From Pseudomonas sp. BN411 (GTDB lineage Bacteria > Pseudomonadota > Gammaproteobacteria > Pseudomonadales > Pseudomonadaceae): a DNA stretch of 45,340 nucleotides. The position numbers were made by a program, and so were the translations under genes. Below the pieces are notes generated by a model that was not told the origin of the DNA, made no database searches, and saw nothing but the letters and a program-made list of their open reading frames with translations. The DNA lies in NCBI RefSeq assembly GCF_029871235.1, contig NZ_SSOM01000085.1:1-45340 (forward strand). The letters run 5' to 3'. Within the stretch, counting starts at the first letter, position 1. Every line of letters starts with the position of its first letter. Of the stretch, positions 1-10,551 are shown one piece after another.

Positions 1-1400
1 TACCCCCACCAGGGTGATGTGGTTGCCACCGATGGTGACCAGAGTGTCCGCCCCGACATCGGTGATCGATACGCGGGTTGCGAAGTTCGCCGCGGTGATG
101 CCCGGCACTGTCAGTTGCATCAGGTCCTGGCCACCTGCCGGGTTGGCGTCGAAGTCCAGGATATTGTCGTTGCCAAAGCCTGCGGCAAACACGAAGGTGT
201 CATTACCGAGACCGCCAGTCATGAAGTCGTTACCGGCCCCACCGATCAGCCGGTCATTACCGAGGCCTCCAGTCAGTGCGTCGTTGCTCGCACCGCCGCT
301 GAGAGTATCGTTACCCGCACCACCACTCAGGCTGTCATTACCGGCGCCGCCGATGATCATGTTATTCAGGTCATTGCCAATCCCCGCGAACGCGCCCGCC
401 CCAAGGTTGGTGAGGTTCTCGAGGTTCGCGCCCAGCACATAGCCCGATCGTGTGGCCTGAACCAGGTCGATACCTTCACCAGCGAGTTCGGTCACGACAT
501 CCGGGGTGTTGTCGATGAGATAGACGTCATTACCCGCACCGCCGACCAAGGAATCAGTGCCGGCGTCGCCACGTAAACTATCCGCACCGGAACCGCCAAC
601 CAAGGTGTCGTTGCCACCGCCACCGCTTAGGCTGTTATTACCTGCCCCCCCCGTGATCACGTTATCGAGCCCATTGCCAATCCCCGCGAATGCCCCTGCG
701 CCCGTGTAGGTGAGGTTCTCGACGTTCACGCCCAGCGCATAGCCCGATCGTGTGGTCTGAACCAGGTCGGTACCCTCACCACCCAGTTCGATCACGGCGT
801 CCAGGGTATTGTCGATGAGATAGACATCATTCCCCGCACCACCGGCCAGGGCATCGATGCCTGCGCCGCCGTTGAGTGAGTCATCCCCTGCGCCCCCGTT
901 CAGGTTGTCATTCCCACTGCCGCCAATAAGCACATCGTTGCCGACACCACCAACCAGCGAGTCGCCGCTCGCACCACCAATCAGGGTATCGTTACCGTCA
1001 CCACCGCTTAGGCTGTTACCAGCTGCGCCGCCGGTGATCACGTTATCCAGCCCATTGCCAATCCCCGCGAATGCCCCTGCGCCCGTGTAGGTGAGGTTCT
1101 CGACGTTCGCGCCCAACACATAGCCTGACCGCGTGCTCCGAACCAGGTCGACACCTTCGCCAACAAGTTCGGTCACGACATCCAGAGTGCCGTCGATGAG
1201 ATAGATATCATTCCCCGTGCCGCCGATAAGCGTATCGACGCCAAGGCCACCATTGAGCGTGTCATCGCCATCACCGCCGATGAGCACGTCAGCTCCAGCC
1301 AGGCCATTCAGGGTGTCATTACCAGCAAGCCCCTGAATCTCATCGATTCCTGCCGTGCCGTTAAGCACGTCGTCCCCTGCCGTACCGACGATCAGTGTCC
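1..1400 (-). repeat. RTX repeat tract with three long near-identical blocks
   Basis: Within the giant peroxidase gene. A block encoding GxxLGANxENLTYTGAGAFAGIGN, followed by GGxGN RTX nonapeptides, recurs three times. The shared DNA core cattgccaatccccgcgaa (plus strand) starts at 372, 672 and 1053, so the spacings are 300 and 381 bp, both multiples of three. Each block resembles the RTX module of calcium-binding secreted proteins. High DNA identity makes the tract a likely site of in-frame expansion and contraction and of assembly errors. Confidence 0.85.
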
Positions 1401-4400
1401 CCACCGCCGTCGTTGCCGCCGAGGCCACCGACTCCGCGGTGCCGCCGTCATCCGTAAAGCTCGCCACCACCCGCAGCAGTTGCCCCAGCTGCGCCGCCCC
1501 GACCGTGAAGCTCGTCCCCGTGGCGCTGGCAATATTGTCCCAGGTCGCCCCGCCATTGGTGGAGAACTGCCACTGGAAGCTGAACACCGAGGTAGCGGTG
1601 CCATCCGCGTCGGCGATGGTCCCGCGAGTCGCCGTCAACACCTGGCCCAGGCTCGGCGTGGTATCGCTGATCGCCGGCGCACCCGTCGGCGCATCGTTTG
1701 ACGGAGTCGCCGAAACCAAATCCGTCACGTTCGACAGCACGGTCTCCAGCACACCATTGGCGTCCTTGTAGATGGCCATCACCCGCAAGGCCAGGCCGGC
1801 CAGGTCGGCGGTGACGCGGAAGCTGCGGCCCGTGGCGCGGGAGACCTCGCCGGCGGCGACGAAGGTGATGTCGTCGAAGATGCCGCTGCCCGCGTTGGTT
1901 TCCACCTGCCAGTAGTAGGACACCGCTCCGGTGATGGTGCCGCCGGCATTGTCGGCATCGGTTACGCCAGCCAGGGAAGCGGTGAGCAGCGTGCCGACTT
2001 CAGGTGTAGCGTCGTTGATGCTCACCGCGCCTACCGGGCGTGCGTCGACGCCGGACAGGTCGATGACGCCGTCGGTGAACTGCAGGCGCTCGATGCTGTT
2101 CAGTTGGTCGGTACCGTCACGTCCAGCCACCGAGTCAGTCACGGTGACCGTGCCATCGGCATTGACCACGAAGTCGTACTCCGACGACAGGCCGCGGTAC
2201 GCCGCCGTATCCAGCGCGGCAGTGCCTTGCAGGAGCTCCCGCACGATCACCAGTTGCCCGGCGTGATAGGTACCGTTGACCATCAGCGGCACCATCTCGG
2301 TCATGTTGTTGAAGCTCGCGATCTCCGCGCCGCTGCCATCGAGGTTGGCCCGCACGCTGATGCGTACGTTCAGCCATCTGTCGCCATCGATCAGGTCATC
2401 GCCACCCCGTCCCATGATGATGTCGCTGCCGCTGCCGCCGAGCATGATGTTGCCGCCGTCGAAGAAGGCCACGGACGGCACGGCCACGGTACCGAGCATC
2501 TGGTTGAGGAAGCCCTGGAGCCCGGAGATCAGCGCGATGTTGGTCAGCACGCTGCCCTTGGCGCCGGCCACCGGCAACGAAGCGGCATCGGAATCGTCAC
2601 CGCTCAGCACGTCACCGAAGGCGGAACCCGACAGACCTTCGACGAAGTCGAAGCGGGACAGTACCGAGGCACCTGAACCCGGCTGTTGCGGCTGGTCGAA
2701 GAAGCGGTCACTGATGTCGATGGTGACACCGCGGGTATCGTTCTTGAAGGTCGCCCAGTCGTAACCGGAGGAACCGATGTAACGGTCACCCTGGCCAGCG
2801 CTGCCGACCATGATGTCGTCACCGCCCTCGGCGTTGAACTTGTCGTTTTCGCCGCTGCCGACGTAGACGTCGTTGCCGGCGATCGGGTCGTTGCCAGCCG
2901 GATCGAAGTTGTCGCCAGGGGCGCCGTCCGAGGTACCGGCTTCCAGCCAGTCATCACCCTCGTTGCCCATGTCCTGCTCGTTGGCTTTGGAGCCCAGGAT
3001 GAAGTCGTTGCCCTGGCCGCCGAAGGCTTCGCTGGCGTCTTCACCGGTGATGATGAAGTCGTTGCCGAAGCCGCCGAGGATCAGGTTGACGCCGTTGCCA
3101 CCCTGGATCACGTCGTTGCCGTTGTCACCCTTGATGTTGTCGTCGCCACCCACGTCCGTGATGATGTCGTCGTTGTCGCCACCATTGATGAAGTCATTGC
3201 CGTAGCCGCCATCCAGACGGTCATCTCCGCCGTCGCCGTAGAGGGTGTCGTCGCCCTCGCTGGAGCGCAGGATGTCGTTGCCGGCACTGCCGCCCAGTAC
3301 CACATGGTCCGGACCGCGATACATCAGGTAGTTGGTGTCCAGCCCGGCAGTCGCCGGATTGTCGCGATCCACCAGCGGCAGCAGCGGGTTGTCACCCAGC
3401 GGGTCGGAGTTGCCGGCTATGGCATCGGTGCCGACCACATCATCCAGGGTGCCCTGGATGCCATCCGCGCCGGCATCATTGAGGCCGGTGTGCTGCACCA
3501 GCGGATTGACCTCAAGGGTAAAGGCCGGGGTCAGGAAGACCACGCCCGGCAGGTGGGTGGCATGGGTGTTGGCCATGATCAGCTTGGCGAACGAGTTGCC
3601 TTCCAGCTCAGCGTTGAAGTTCAGGCCGGCGGTACGTTCCAGGTAGTAGAAGCGGTCGCCGTCCTGGAGTTTCTCCAGCTGGTTCTCGAACACGAAGTTG
3701 AAGGTCGAGCCCAGCATGCCGCCGAACGGCGTGACCTTCTCGGCCAGGCCACCGATCCAGAAGTCCACCAGGTTGAGGCCGGTTTCCACGCCGGTCCATG
3801 CGCCAGTGCCATTGAGGAAGTCCAGCCGGTCGGCAGGTGCCGCTGCCCCGCCCAGGACGATGGCGGTCGCCGCGGCGCGCTTCTCGGCCAGGGTAGTCGC
3901 CGTTACGTCGATGGAGTCATGGGTACCGTAGGCCGCGATGAAGTTGATCAGCGACTCCGGATGCTTCAGGTGCATCACCATGTCGGCCCAGCTCACGTAG
4001 GGCTTCAGGTTGGCGTCGCCGGTAGCGTCGTAGAACGAGGCCCGGGCATGGTTGAGGCTCGGCACGCCGGTGTCGCGGCCACGGGCGATGTTCAGCGCTG
4101 CCAGGTCCAGCGGCAGGCCCACCAGGTTGTTGCGCAGCGCCTCGGTGACGAACTCGTCGATCTGGTTGCCCACGGTACGGGTCACGCCACGCACGATGGC
4201 ACTGGTAGCGTCTTCCGGGGTCACGCCGCTGGCGGCATAGGCCAGCGGGTTGAGGAAGGCGGCGATCAGGCCCAGTTGCTGGTCGTTGGTCGGGTGCAGC
4301 GGGTCAGCGACGATCGGGTTGAAGTTGGCGTCGAAGCGATCGACTGTCTCGGTCAGCATCGAGTGGCCGAAACGGTAAACCGTGTGGGCGAACTCGGCGA

Positions 4401-7400
4401 CGATCGACGGATCGAGGTTGACGTCATAGACCTGGGTCGGCGCGAAGAACGGGTCGACGTTGGGCTGGATGGTCCGCGCGAACTCTTCGAATACCAGGTG
4501 CTGGTACTGCATTTCAGTACCGAACTTGGCGGTCTGGAACAGCCGCTCGCCATTCCACTGCAGGGCATTGATGTCGGCCGCGGTGGTCGGGAAGGCAGCC
4601 GGAGCCGTACCCGGCAGCAGCCACTCGGCGAGGAACGCCAGGTCGTTGCTGGCCAGCACGGTGGACTTGGTCTGTGCCACCAGGCGATTGTGCTCGGAGT
4701 GGAAGATCGCGTGGACGGAGGTCAGGCCGATGTTCTCGTTGACCCGGCCGTCGCCGGCCATGTAGTGCGCGTCGAGCAGCTCGTTGTCGTAGGTTCCCGC
4801 TGCCGGCGGGGTGCCCACGTTGACGATGTTGTCGGCGTCGGCGGTCAGGCCGCCGGTGGGATCTGCGCTGTGGGCGATGTCGATGAGGAACTGGTGACCG
4901 GTGCTCACTGCACCTACCAGGCTGATACCCAGGCCGCCGTTGGCAGCCGGGTTGCCCTCCACCAGCTCGTCGTCGGCAGTACCCACAATACCGTCCGCGC
5001 CGGGGAACACCACTTGCGGGAAGCCGTTCGCCCCCTTGATGAAGTTGCCGTAGTCGTCGGTGGCCAGCAGCGGCACATCGAACACGTTGGCATCGGTCAG
5101 GTTGATCCCGAGGATGTCACGAGCCTGGGCCTTGACCACTGCCCAGGTGGCCATGCCACCGATTTCCACGTCGTCGGCTGTGCCGAACTCGCCATCGGCA
5201 CCCAGGTTGCGGTTGGTGATCAGTTCACCGGTCGCCTTGGGCCCAGTCGGGGTGGAGATGTACTCACGCAGGAACACCTGGTGCGACGGGTGCGAGCTGT
5301 AGGTCTGGTTCTGGTCGACGAAGGGCGAGGTGGTGTTCTCGTTCTGCCCCGGTACGCCGCCCACCTGGGTAGCGCGGGTGAGGACCATGAAGTTGGTCGG
5401 GCTGCCCGCGACGAAGCGCGGATCATCCGGCTGCAGCGGGATGAACACGGTGCCGCTGCCACCCTTGGTCACCAGGTCCAGGCCGTGGTCGAAGAACTGC
5501 CCGAAGAAGGTCATCCAGGCGTTGAACGGAGCGGTCAGGCCAGCATCCGGCATGGTGTTGGCGATGAAGTTCACCTGCTGGTCATCGCCCGTGCCGAACA
5601 GACCGTCCAGTCCAGGACTGGTCACGACCAGATTGCCGTCCTTCAACACATCGTCGGCTGTCCCGAGAATCCCGTCCACGCCAGGATCGAAGGTCGACGC
5701 CACCGCCGCCGGGTTGTTGGCGGTCTGGTCGACGATCAGATTGCTGATGGTGCGCGGGTCGCTGTCCACCACACTGACGGAGCTGTTGTAGTTGGTGTTG
5801 GTGACGCCGTTGAAGGCGGCCTCATCGTTCTCATTGGTGAATTCAGGCGGCAACAGGCGCGGGAAGGTGTTGTCGGCTGCACCGAACTGGCTCTGGTCGA
5901 TACCGGAGAAGTTCAGCAGGTTGTTGAACTCACCGGTGACCGTGCGCAGGCCCATGGAGGCGCGGATGTTCGGCAGCAGGGACAGCAGGTCGGCACCGCC
6001 AGCATGAGCCTCGGCGATGCGGATCTGATCGAGGATGAAGTTCAGGTCCCCGCGCACCAGCTGGATGCCTGGTCCGCTCTGGGTAACACCCGGCCCCACA
6101 TCGACCACCGGAGTGGGCGGCGGCGGAGTGAAGGCCGCCACGGCGGCGGACGGTGCGGAGAACACCTGCTCGGTGACGCCGCCGGCATCCTGGTAGACGC
6201 CCTTGACCCGGATCGACAGACCCGCGAGGTCCGGAGTGATCCGGAAGCGGATGCCGTTGGCGCTCTGGAAGGCCAGGTCGCCCGCCGGTGCGGCAATGAT
6301 GTCCTCGAATACGCCGCTGCCCGGAACGCGCTCGACCTGCCAGACATAGTTGACGTCGGTGATGTCGCCACCAGGGTTGTCACCGTCGTTGACGCCGGCC
6401 GCGGAGACGGTGAGGAAATCACCCACCTCCAGGGCGCCACCGTTGGTATCGCCGATGGTCAGCAGTCCCGTCGGCTCGGCATTGAGACCGGCGACCAGCA
6501 CCTGCCTGCTGTCGGAGAACTGGATACGCTCGACGTTGGTCAGGCGATCGATGCCGTCACGGCCAGCCACCGAGTCGGTCACGGTGACGGAGCCGTCGGC
6601 ATTGGTTACCACCGTGTAATCGGCAGCACGGCCTTGGTAGTTGGCGGTGTCGAAGCCGGCACCGCTATCGAGCAGTTCACGCACCGCCACCAGCTGACCG
6701 GGGTTGAAGGTGTGGTTCAGCATCAGGGGGATCAGGTCCACCATGCTGTCGAAGGTGGCGATTTCCGCGCCGGTGCCGTCGGCATTGGCACGTACGCTGA
6801 TGCGCACGTTCAGCATCAGGTCGCCATCGATCAGGTCGTTGCCGCCGCGACCTTCCATGATGTCGCTGCCGCCACCGCCGAGGATGATGTTGCCGCCGAC
6901 GAAGGTGTCCACCAGGTCGTCCGCGGTGCCGAGGATGCCGTCCGCACCTACCGCGGCCTGGTCACCGAGGAAGGCCCGCAGGCCGGTGATCAGGTCGAGG
7001 TTGGTCAAGGCACCGCCGGTAGCGCCGCCGTGGTTGATGATGGTGGTCGGGTCCACGTCGTCGCCGCGCAGGATGTCGGCGAAGGCGGAACCGGACAGGC
7101 CTTCCACTTCGGCGAAGCGGTCGAAGATCGAAGCCGGCGACTGTGCCACCGGGAAGGCGATGTGGTCGCCCACTTCACCGATGCCGAGGAAGGCCGCCAG
7201 CGCCAGGTCGACGGTGACGCCGATGTTGTCGTTCTTGTAGGTGACCCAGTCATAGCCGGACATGCCGTCCATCTTGTCCTGGGCATCGCTGCCCACGAAG
7301 ATGTCGTCGCCGCCCTCCCCGATCATTTCATCGAAACCGCCGCCGCCGATGAAGATGTCGTGGCCGATCACGTTGTCAGCCAGCAGAGGCGCGAAGTTGT

Positions 7401-10400
7401 CGCCGGGCGCGCCGTCCTGGGTACCCCACTCGATCCAGTCGTTACCCTCGTTGCCGGTGGGCGGCAGGCTGGTCTTGGCGCTGTAGATGAAGTCGTCGCC
7501 CTGGCCGCCGAAGGTGGTGGACATGTCTTCGATGGTGACGATGAAATCCTTGCCGTTGCCGCCGAGGATCAGGTTGCCGGCGCCGCCGGCCATCATGTTG
7601 CCGACTTCGATCACGTCGTTGCCGTCGCCACCTTCCATGCGGTTGTCGCCACCCATATCGGTGAGGACATCGTCACCGGCGCCACCCATGACGGTGTCGT
7701 TGCCGTACCCGCCTTCGAGTTCGTCGTTGCCGCCATCGCCGTAGAGGGTGTCGTCGCCGTCGCCGGAGATGAGGGTGTCGTCAAGCGCTGTGCCACCGAG
7801 CACTATGTGGTCTTCCCCGGTGTAGCGCAGGTAGTTGGTTTCCACGGCAGCGGTATTGGGATTGTCGCGGATCACCAGCGGGGTGATTTCAATACCGTTG
7901 ATGACGATACCGCCGGTGGGGTCGGAGTTGCCGGCGATACCGTCTGCGCCGACCACATCATCCGCCGTGCCCTGGATGCCGTCCGCGCCGGCGTCGTTCA
8001 GGCCGGTGTGCTGCGCGGCCTGGTTGACCTCAAGGGTCCAGGTCGGTGTGGAGAAGATCGCGTTGGACAGGTGAGTGGCATCGGTGTTGAGCATCACCAG
8101 TTTGGCGAAGGAGTTGTTCTCCAGCTCGGTGCCGAAGTTCATCCCCGCAGTACGCGACAGGTAATAGAAGCGGTCACCGTTCTGCAGGGACTCCAACTGG
8201 GTCTCGAACACGAAGTTGAAGGTCGAGCCCAGCTTGCCGCCGAACGGCATCTTCTCTTCGGCCAGGCCGCCGATCCACAAGTCCACCAGGTCCAGGCCGG
8301 TAGTGGTCACGCCATCGGCGCCGCTGGCCCAGGCCCCGGTGCTGTGCAGGAAGTCCAGGCGGTCAGTCGGTTCGCCGGCGCCGCCCAGCACCAGCAGGGT
8401 CGCAGCGGCACGTTTGGCCGCCAGGGTAGTAGCGCCGGTGATGCTGGTATGGGTGCCGTAGGCGGCGATGAAGTTGATCAGCGATTCCGGGTGTTTCAGG
8501 TGATCGAGGAAGTCCACCCAACTGGTGTAGGGGTTCAGTTGCTCGTCGCCGGTCATGTGGTAGAACTCGCGGCGCGCGGCGTTCAGCGAGGGAATGCCGG
8601 CATCGCGGCCACGGGCGATGTTGATGGCGGCGAGGTCCAGCGGCAGGCCTACCAGGTTGTTGCGCAAGGCCTCGGTGACGAATTCGTCGATCTCGTTGCC
8701 CACGGTGCGGGTCACACCACGGACGATGGCGCCGGCCGCAGCTTCCGCAGTCGGGCCACTGGCGGCGAAGGCCAGCGGGTTGAGGAAGGCGGCGATCAGG
8801 CCCAGTTGCTGGTCATTGGTCGGGTGCAATGGGTCGACTGTGACCGGGTTGAAGTTCGGATCGAAGCGATCGATGGTCTCAGTCAGCATCGAGTGGCCGA
8901 AGCGGTAAACCGTGTGGGCGAACTCGGCGACGATGGACGGATCGATGGTGGTGTCATAGCCCGATGGCGCCAGGAATTCGTCCACCTGCGGCTGGATGGT
9001 ACGGGCGAACTCTTCGAACACCAGGTGCTGGTACTGCATCTCGGTGCCGAACTTGGCGGCCTGGAACAGACGCTCGCCGTTCCAGTCCAGGGCAGCGATA
9101 TCGGCCGCAGTGGTCGGGAATACGGTTGGTGCCGTACCCGGCATCAGCCAGGGAGTCAGCTCCGCCAGGTTGCCGGAAGCCAGCAGTGTGCTCTTGGTCT
9201 GTTCCACCAGGCGGTTGTGCTCGGAGTGGAACACGTGGTGCACGGTGGTCAGGCCGATGTTTTCGTTGACCCGGCCGTCACCGGCCATGAAGTGCGCGTC
9301 CAGCAGCTCGTTGTCGTAGGTCCCGGCTGCGGGCGCGGTTCCCACGTTGATGATGTTGTCGGCGTCGGCGGTCAGGCCGCCGGTGGGGTCGGCGCTGTGG
9401 GCGATGTCGATGAGGAACTGGTGACCGGTACCGACCGCATTGGTCAGGTCGATCGGTGCCAGCGGGTTGCCTTCCACCAGGACGTCGTCGGCGGTGCCGG
9501 CCAGGCCGTCGACCCCTTTCATCACCACCTGCGGGAAGCCATTCGGCCCCTTGATGAAGTTGCCATAGGCATCGGTGGCCAGCAGCGGCACGTCAAACAC
9601 GTTGGCATCGGTCAGGTTGATCCCGAGGATGTCGCGGGCCTGCGCCTTGACCACCGCCCAGGTGGCCATGCCGCCGATTTCCACGTCGTCAGCGGTGCCG
9701 AATTCGCCATCGGCCCCCAGGGCACGGTTGGTGATCAGCTTGCCGGTGGCATGGGGATGACCATCGGCACCGATCTCGTAGGCACGCAGGAACACCTGGT
9801 GCGACGGGTGCGAGCTGTAGGTCTGGTTCTGGTCGACGAAGGGCGAGGTGGTGTTCTGGTTCAGGCCAGGGCCGCCGAACTGGGTGGCGCGGGTCACGAC
9901 CATGAAGTTGGTCGGACTGCCGGCAACGAAGCGCGGGTCGTCCGATTGCAGCGGGATGAAGATGATGTCGTTGCCGCCTTTGGTGACCAGGTCCAGGCCG
10001 TGGTCGAAGAACTGACCGAAGAAGGTCATCCAGGCGTTGAAGGGTGCGGACAGGCCGGCATCCGACGCAACGTTGGGAATGAAGAAGGTCGGCTTGTCAT
10101 CTGCCGTGCCGAACAACCCGTCAAGGCCGGGGCTGGTCACGATCTGGGCGCCGTCCTTCAGCACGTCGTCGGGCGTTCCGAGAATCCCATCCACGCCAGG
10201 GTCAAAGGCCGTCGCGACTGCCGCCGGGTTGCTGGCGGTGTCATCGACGATCAGGTTGCTGATGATGCGCGGCTGGGCGTCGATTACCGTCCCGGTCGTC
10301 TGCGCGTAGGACGTGCCGGCATCGGCTGGCCGGAACACCGGGTCCAGCAGACGCGGGAAAAGGTTGTCCGCGGAACCGAACTCGGTCTGGCCGGCGAACA

Positions 10401-10551
10401 GGTTGTTGAACGAGCCGTCTATGGTGCGCAGGCCGAAGGGCACCTGCACGTTGGGCAGCAAGTCAATGAGCTCCTCGCCATTGGCGTGGGCTTCAGCGAT
10501 GAGAATCTGCTGGAGAATGAAATCCAGGTCCGCGAGGTTGAAATTGGCCAT
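1..10551 (-). CDS. Giant RTX heme peroxidase with two tandem animal-type peroxidase modules (PepA/PehA-like), 3' end outside window
   Basis: The frame starts at ATG 10551 (GAGG 9 nt upstream) and stays open to base 1, giving 3,517 codons with no stop seen in the stretches translated. Module 1 (residues ~1-1490) has an animal-type heme peroxidase domain with distal His184 (FFGQFFDHGLD), catalytic Arg221 (VTRATQ) and proximal His553 (RFGHS), then RTX nonapeptides (GGxGxDxLx) and an Ig-like segment. Module 2 (~1495-2990) repeats this order with His1689, Arg1726 and His2063. Both catalytic domains carry DGxxGTxDD insertions, matching the calcium-binding PERCAL motif described for P. putida PP_2561, also a two-domain peroxidase. 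Residues ~2990-3517 are another Ig-like segment and RTX repeats ending in a GADTLVTIGG-type motif. Known of the family: secreted, calcium-dependent, type I export. Inference: extracellular peroxidase acting in surface colonisation or competition. The export signal should lie beyond the left edge. Confidence 0.93.
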   Translation of the reverse strand, partial: MANFNLADLDFILQQILIAEAHANGEELIDLLPNVQVPFGLRTIDGSFNNLFAGQTEFGSADNLFPRLLDPVFRPADAGTSYAQTTGTVIDAQPRIISNLIVDDTASNPAAVATAFDPGVDGILGTPDDVLKDGAQIVTSPGLDGLFGTADDKPTFFIPNVASDAGLSAPFNAWMTFFGQFFDHGLDLVTKGGNDIIFIPLQSDDPRFVAGSPTNFMVVTRATQFGGPGLNQNTTSPFVDQNQTYSSHPSHQVFLRAYEIGADGHPHATGKLITNRALGADGEFGTADDVEIGGMATWAVVKAQARDILGINLTDANVFDVPLLATDAYGNFIKGPNGFPQVVMKGVDGLAGTADDVLVEGNPLAPIDLTNAVGTGHQFLIDIAHSADPTGGLTADADNIINVGTAPAAGTYDNELLDAHFMAGDGRVNENIGLTTVHHVFHSEHNRLVEQTKSTLLASGNLAELTPWLMPGTAPTVFPTTAADIAALDWNGERLFQAAKFGTEMQYQHLVFEEFARTIQPQVDEFLAPSGYDTTIDPSIVAEFAHTVYRFGHSMLTETIDRFDPNFNPVTVDPLHPTNDQQLGLIAAFLNPLAFAASGPTAEAAAGAIVRGVTRTVGNEIDEFVTEALRNNLVGLPLDLAAINIARGRDAGIPSLNAARREFYHMTGDEQLNPYTSWVDFLDHLKHPESLINFIAAYGTHTSITGATTLAAKRAAATLLVLGGAGEPTDRLDFLHSTGAWASGADGVTTTGLDLVDLWIGGLAEEKMPFGGKLGSTFNFVFETQLESLQNGDRFYYLSRTAGMNFGTELENNSFAKLVMLNTDATHLSNAIFSTPTWTLEVNQAAQHTGLNDAGADGIQGTADDVVGADGIAGNSDPTGGIVINGIEITPLVIRDNPNTAAVETNYLRYTGEDHIVLGGTALDDTLISGDGDDTLYGDGGNDELEGGYGNDTVMGGAGDDVLTDMGGDNRMEGGDGNDVIEVGNMMAGGAGNLILGGNGKDFIVTIEDMSTTFGGQGDDFIYSAKTSLPPTGNEGNDWIEWGTQDGAPGDNFAPLLADNVIGHDIFIGGGGFDEMIGEGGDDIFVGSDAQDKMDGMSGYDWVTYKNDNIGVTVDLALAAFLGIGEVGDHIAFPVAQSPASIFDRFAEVEGLSGSAFADILRGDDVDPTTIINHGGATGGALTNLDLITGLRAFLGDQAAVGADGILGTADDLVDTFVGGNIILGGGGSDIMEGRGGNDLIDGDLMLNVRISVRANADGTGAEIATFDSMVDLIPLMLNHTFNPGQLVAVRELLDSGAGFDTANYQGRAADYTVVTNADGSVTVTDSVAGRDGIDRLTNVERIQFSDSRQVLVAGLNAEPTGLLTIGDTNGGALEVGDFLTVSAAGVNDGDNPGGDITDVNYVWQVERVPGSGVFEDIIAAPAGDLAFQSANGIRFRITPDLAGLSIRVKGVYQDAGGVTEQVFSAPSAAVAAFTPPPPTPVVDVGPGVTQSGPGIQLVRGDLNFILDQIRIAEAHAGGADLLSLLPNIRASMGLRTVTGEFNNLLNFSGIDQSQFGAADNTFPRLLPPEFTNENDEAAFNGVTNTNYNSSVSVVDSDPRTISNLIVDQTANNPAAVASTFDPGVDGILGTADDVLKDGNLVVTSPGLDGLFGTGDDQQVNFIANTMPDAGLTAPFNAWMTFFGQFFDHGLDLVTKGGSGTVFIPLQPDDPRFVAGSPTNFMVLTRATQVGGVPGQNENTTSPFVDQNQTYSSHPSHQVFLREYISTPTGPKATGELITNRNLGADGEFGTADDVEIGGMATWAVVKAQARDILGINLTDANVFDVPLLATDDYGNFIKGANGFPQVVFPGADGIVGTADDELVEGNPAANGGLGISLVGAVSTGHQFLIDIAHSADPTGGLTADADNIVNVGTPPAAGTYDNELLDAHYMAGDGRVNENIGLTSVHAIFHSEHNRLVAQTKSTVLASNDLAFLAEWLLPGTAPAAFPTTAADINALQWNGERLFQTAKFGTEMQYQHLVFEEFARTIQPNVDPFFAPTQVYDVNLDPSIVAEFAHTVYRFGHSMLTETVDRFDANFNPIVADPLHPTNDQQLGLIAAFLNPLAYAASGVTPEDATSAIVRGVTRTVGNQIDEFVTEALRNNLVGLPLDLAALNIARGRDTGVPSLNHARASFYDATGDANLKPYVSWADMVMHLKHPESLINFIAAYGTHDSIDVTATTLAEKRAAATAIVLGGAAAPADRLDFLNGTGAWTGVETGLNLVDFWIGGLAEKVTPFGGMLGSTFNFVFENQLEKLQDGDRFYYLERTAGLNFNAELEGNSFAKLIMANTHATHLPGVVFLTPAFTLEVNPLVQHTGLNDAGADGIQGTLDDVVGTDAIAGNSDPLGDNPLLPLVDRDNPATAGLDTNYLMYRGPDHVVLGGSAGNDILRSSEGDDTLYGDGGDDRLDGGYGNDFINGGDNDDIITDVGGDDNIKGDNGNDVIQGGNGVNLILGGFGNDFIITGEDASEAFGGQGNDFILGSKANEQDMGNEGDDWLEAGTSDGAPGDNFDPAGNDPIAGNDVYVGSGENDKFNAEGGDDIMVGSAGQGDRYIGSSGYDWATFKNDTRGVTIDISDRFFDQPQQPGSGASVLSRFDFVEGLSGSAFGDVLSGDDSDAASLPVAGAKGSVLTNIALISGLQGFLNQMLGTVAVPSVAFFDGGNIMLGGSGSDIIMGRGGDDLIDGDRWLNVRISVRANLDGSGAEIASFNNMTEMVPLMVNGTYHAGQLVIVRELLQGTAALDTAAYRGLSSEYDFVVNADGTVTVTDSVAGRDGTDQLNSIERLQFTDGVIDLSGVDARPVGAVSINDATPEVGTLLTASLAGVTDADNAGGTITGAVSYYWQVETNAGSGIFDDITFVAAGEVSRATGRSFRVTADLAGLALRVMAIYKDANGVLETVLSNVTDLVSATPSNDAPTGAPAISDTTPSLGQVLTATRGTIADADGTATSVFSFQWQFSTNGGATWDNIASATGTSFTVGAAQLGQLLRVVASFTDDGGTAESVASAATTAVGTLIVGTAGDDVLNGTAGIDEIQGLAGNDTLNGLAGADVLIGGDGDDTLNGGLGVDTLIGGTGNDIYLIDGTLDVVTELVGEGVDLVRSTRSGYVLGANVENLTYTGAGAFAGIGNGLDNVITGGAAGNSLSGGDGNDTLIGGASGDSLVGGVGNDVLIGGSGNDNLNGGAGDDSLNGGAGIDALAGGAGNDVYLIDNTLDAVIELGGEGTDLVQTTRSGYALGVNVENLTYTGAGAFAGIGNGLDNVITGGAGNNSLSGGGGNDTLVGGSGADSLRGDAGTDSLVGGAGNDVYLIDNTPDVVTELAGEGIDLVQATRSGYVLGANLENLTNLGAGAFAGIGNDLNNMIIGGAGNDSLSGGAGNDTLSGGASNDALTGGLGNDRLIGGAGNDFMTGGLGNDTFVFAAGFGNDNILDFDANPAGGQDLMQLTVPGITAANFATRVSITDVGADTLVTIGGNHITLVGV
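1500..10551 (-). repeat. Internal tandem duplication of ~4.5 kb (peroxidase-RTX-Ig module)
   Basis: The two halves of the peroxidase gene are homologous over their whole length at an offset of about 4.5 kb. The distal His codons are at 10002 and 5487, the proximal His codons at 8895 and 4365, and the RTX clusters near 7750 and 3240. Long stretches of DNA are nearly identical, for example around 5466-5560 versus 9966-10060. The copies have diverged in the PERCAL insertions and in the linker that opens module 2 (proline-rich, near 6110). Confidence 0.85.

Noticed and set aside
600-1400. Regular repeats as a CRISPR array
   Set aside because: The periodicity lies in a coding frame of GGxGxDxLx nonapeptides at 27-nt steps and in larger in-frame blocks, with no spacer-repeat structure.
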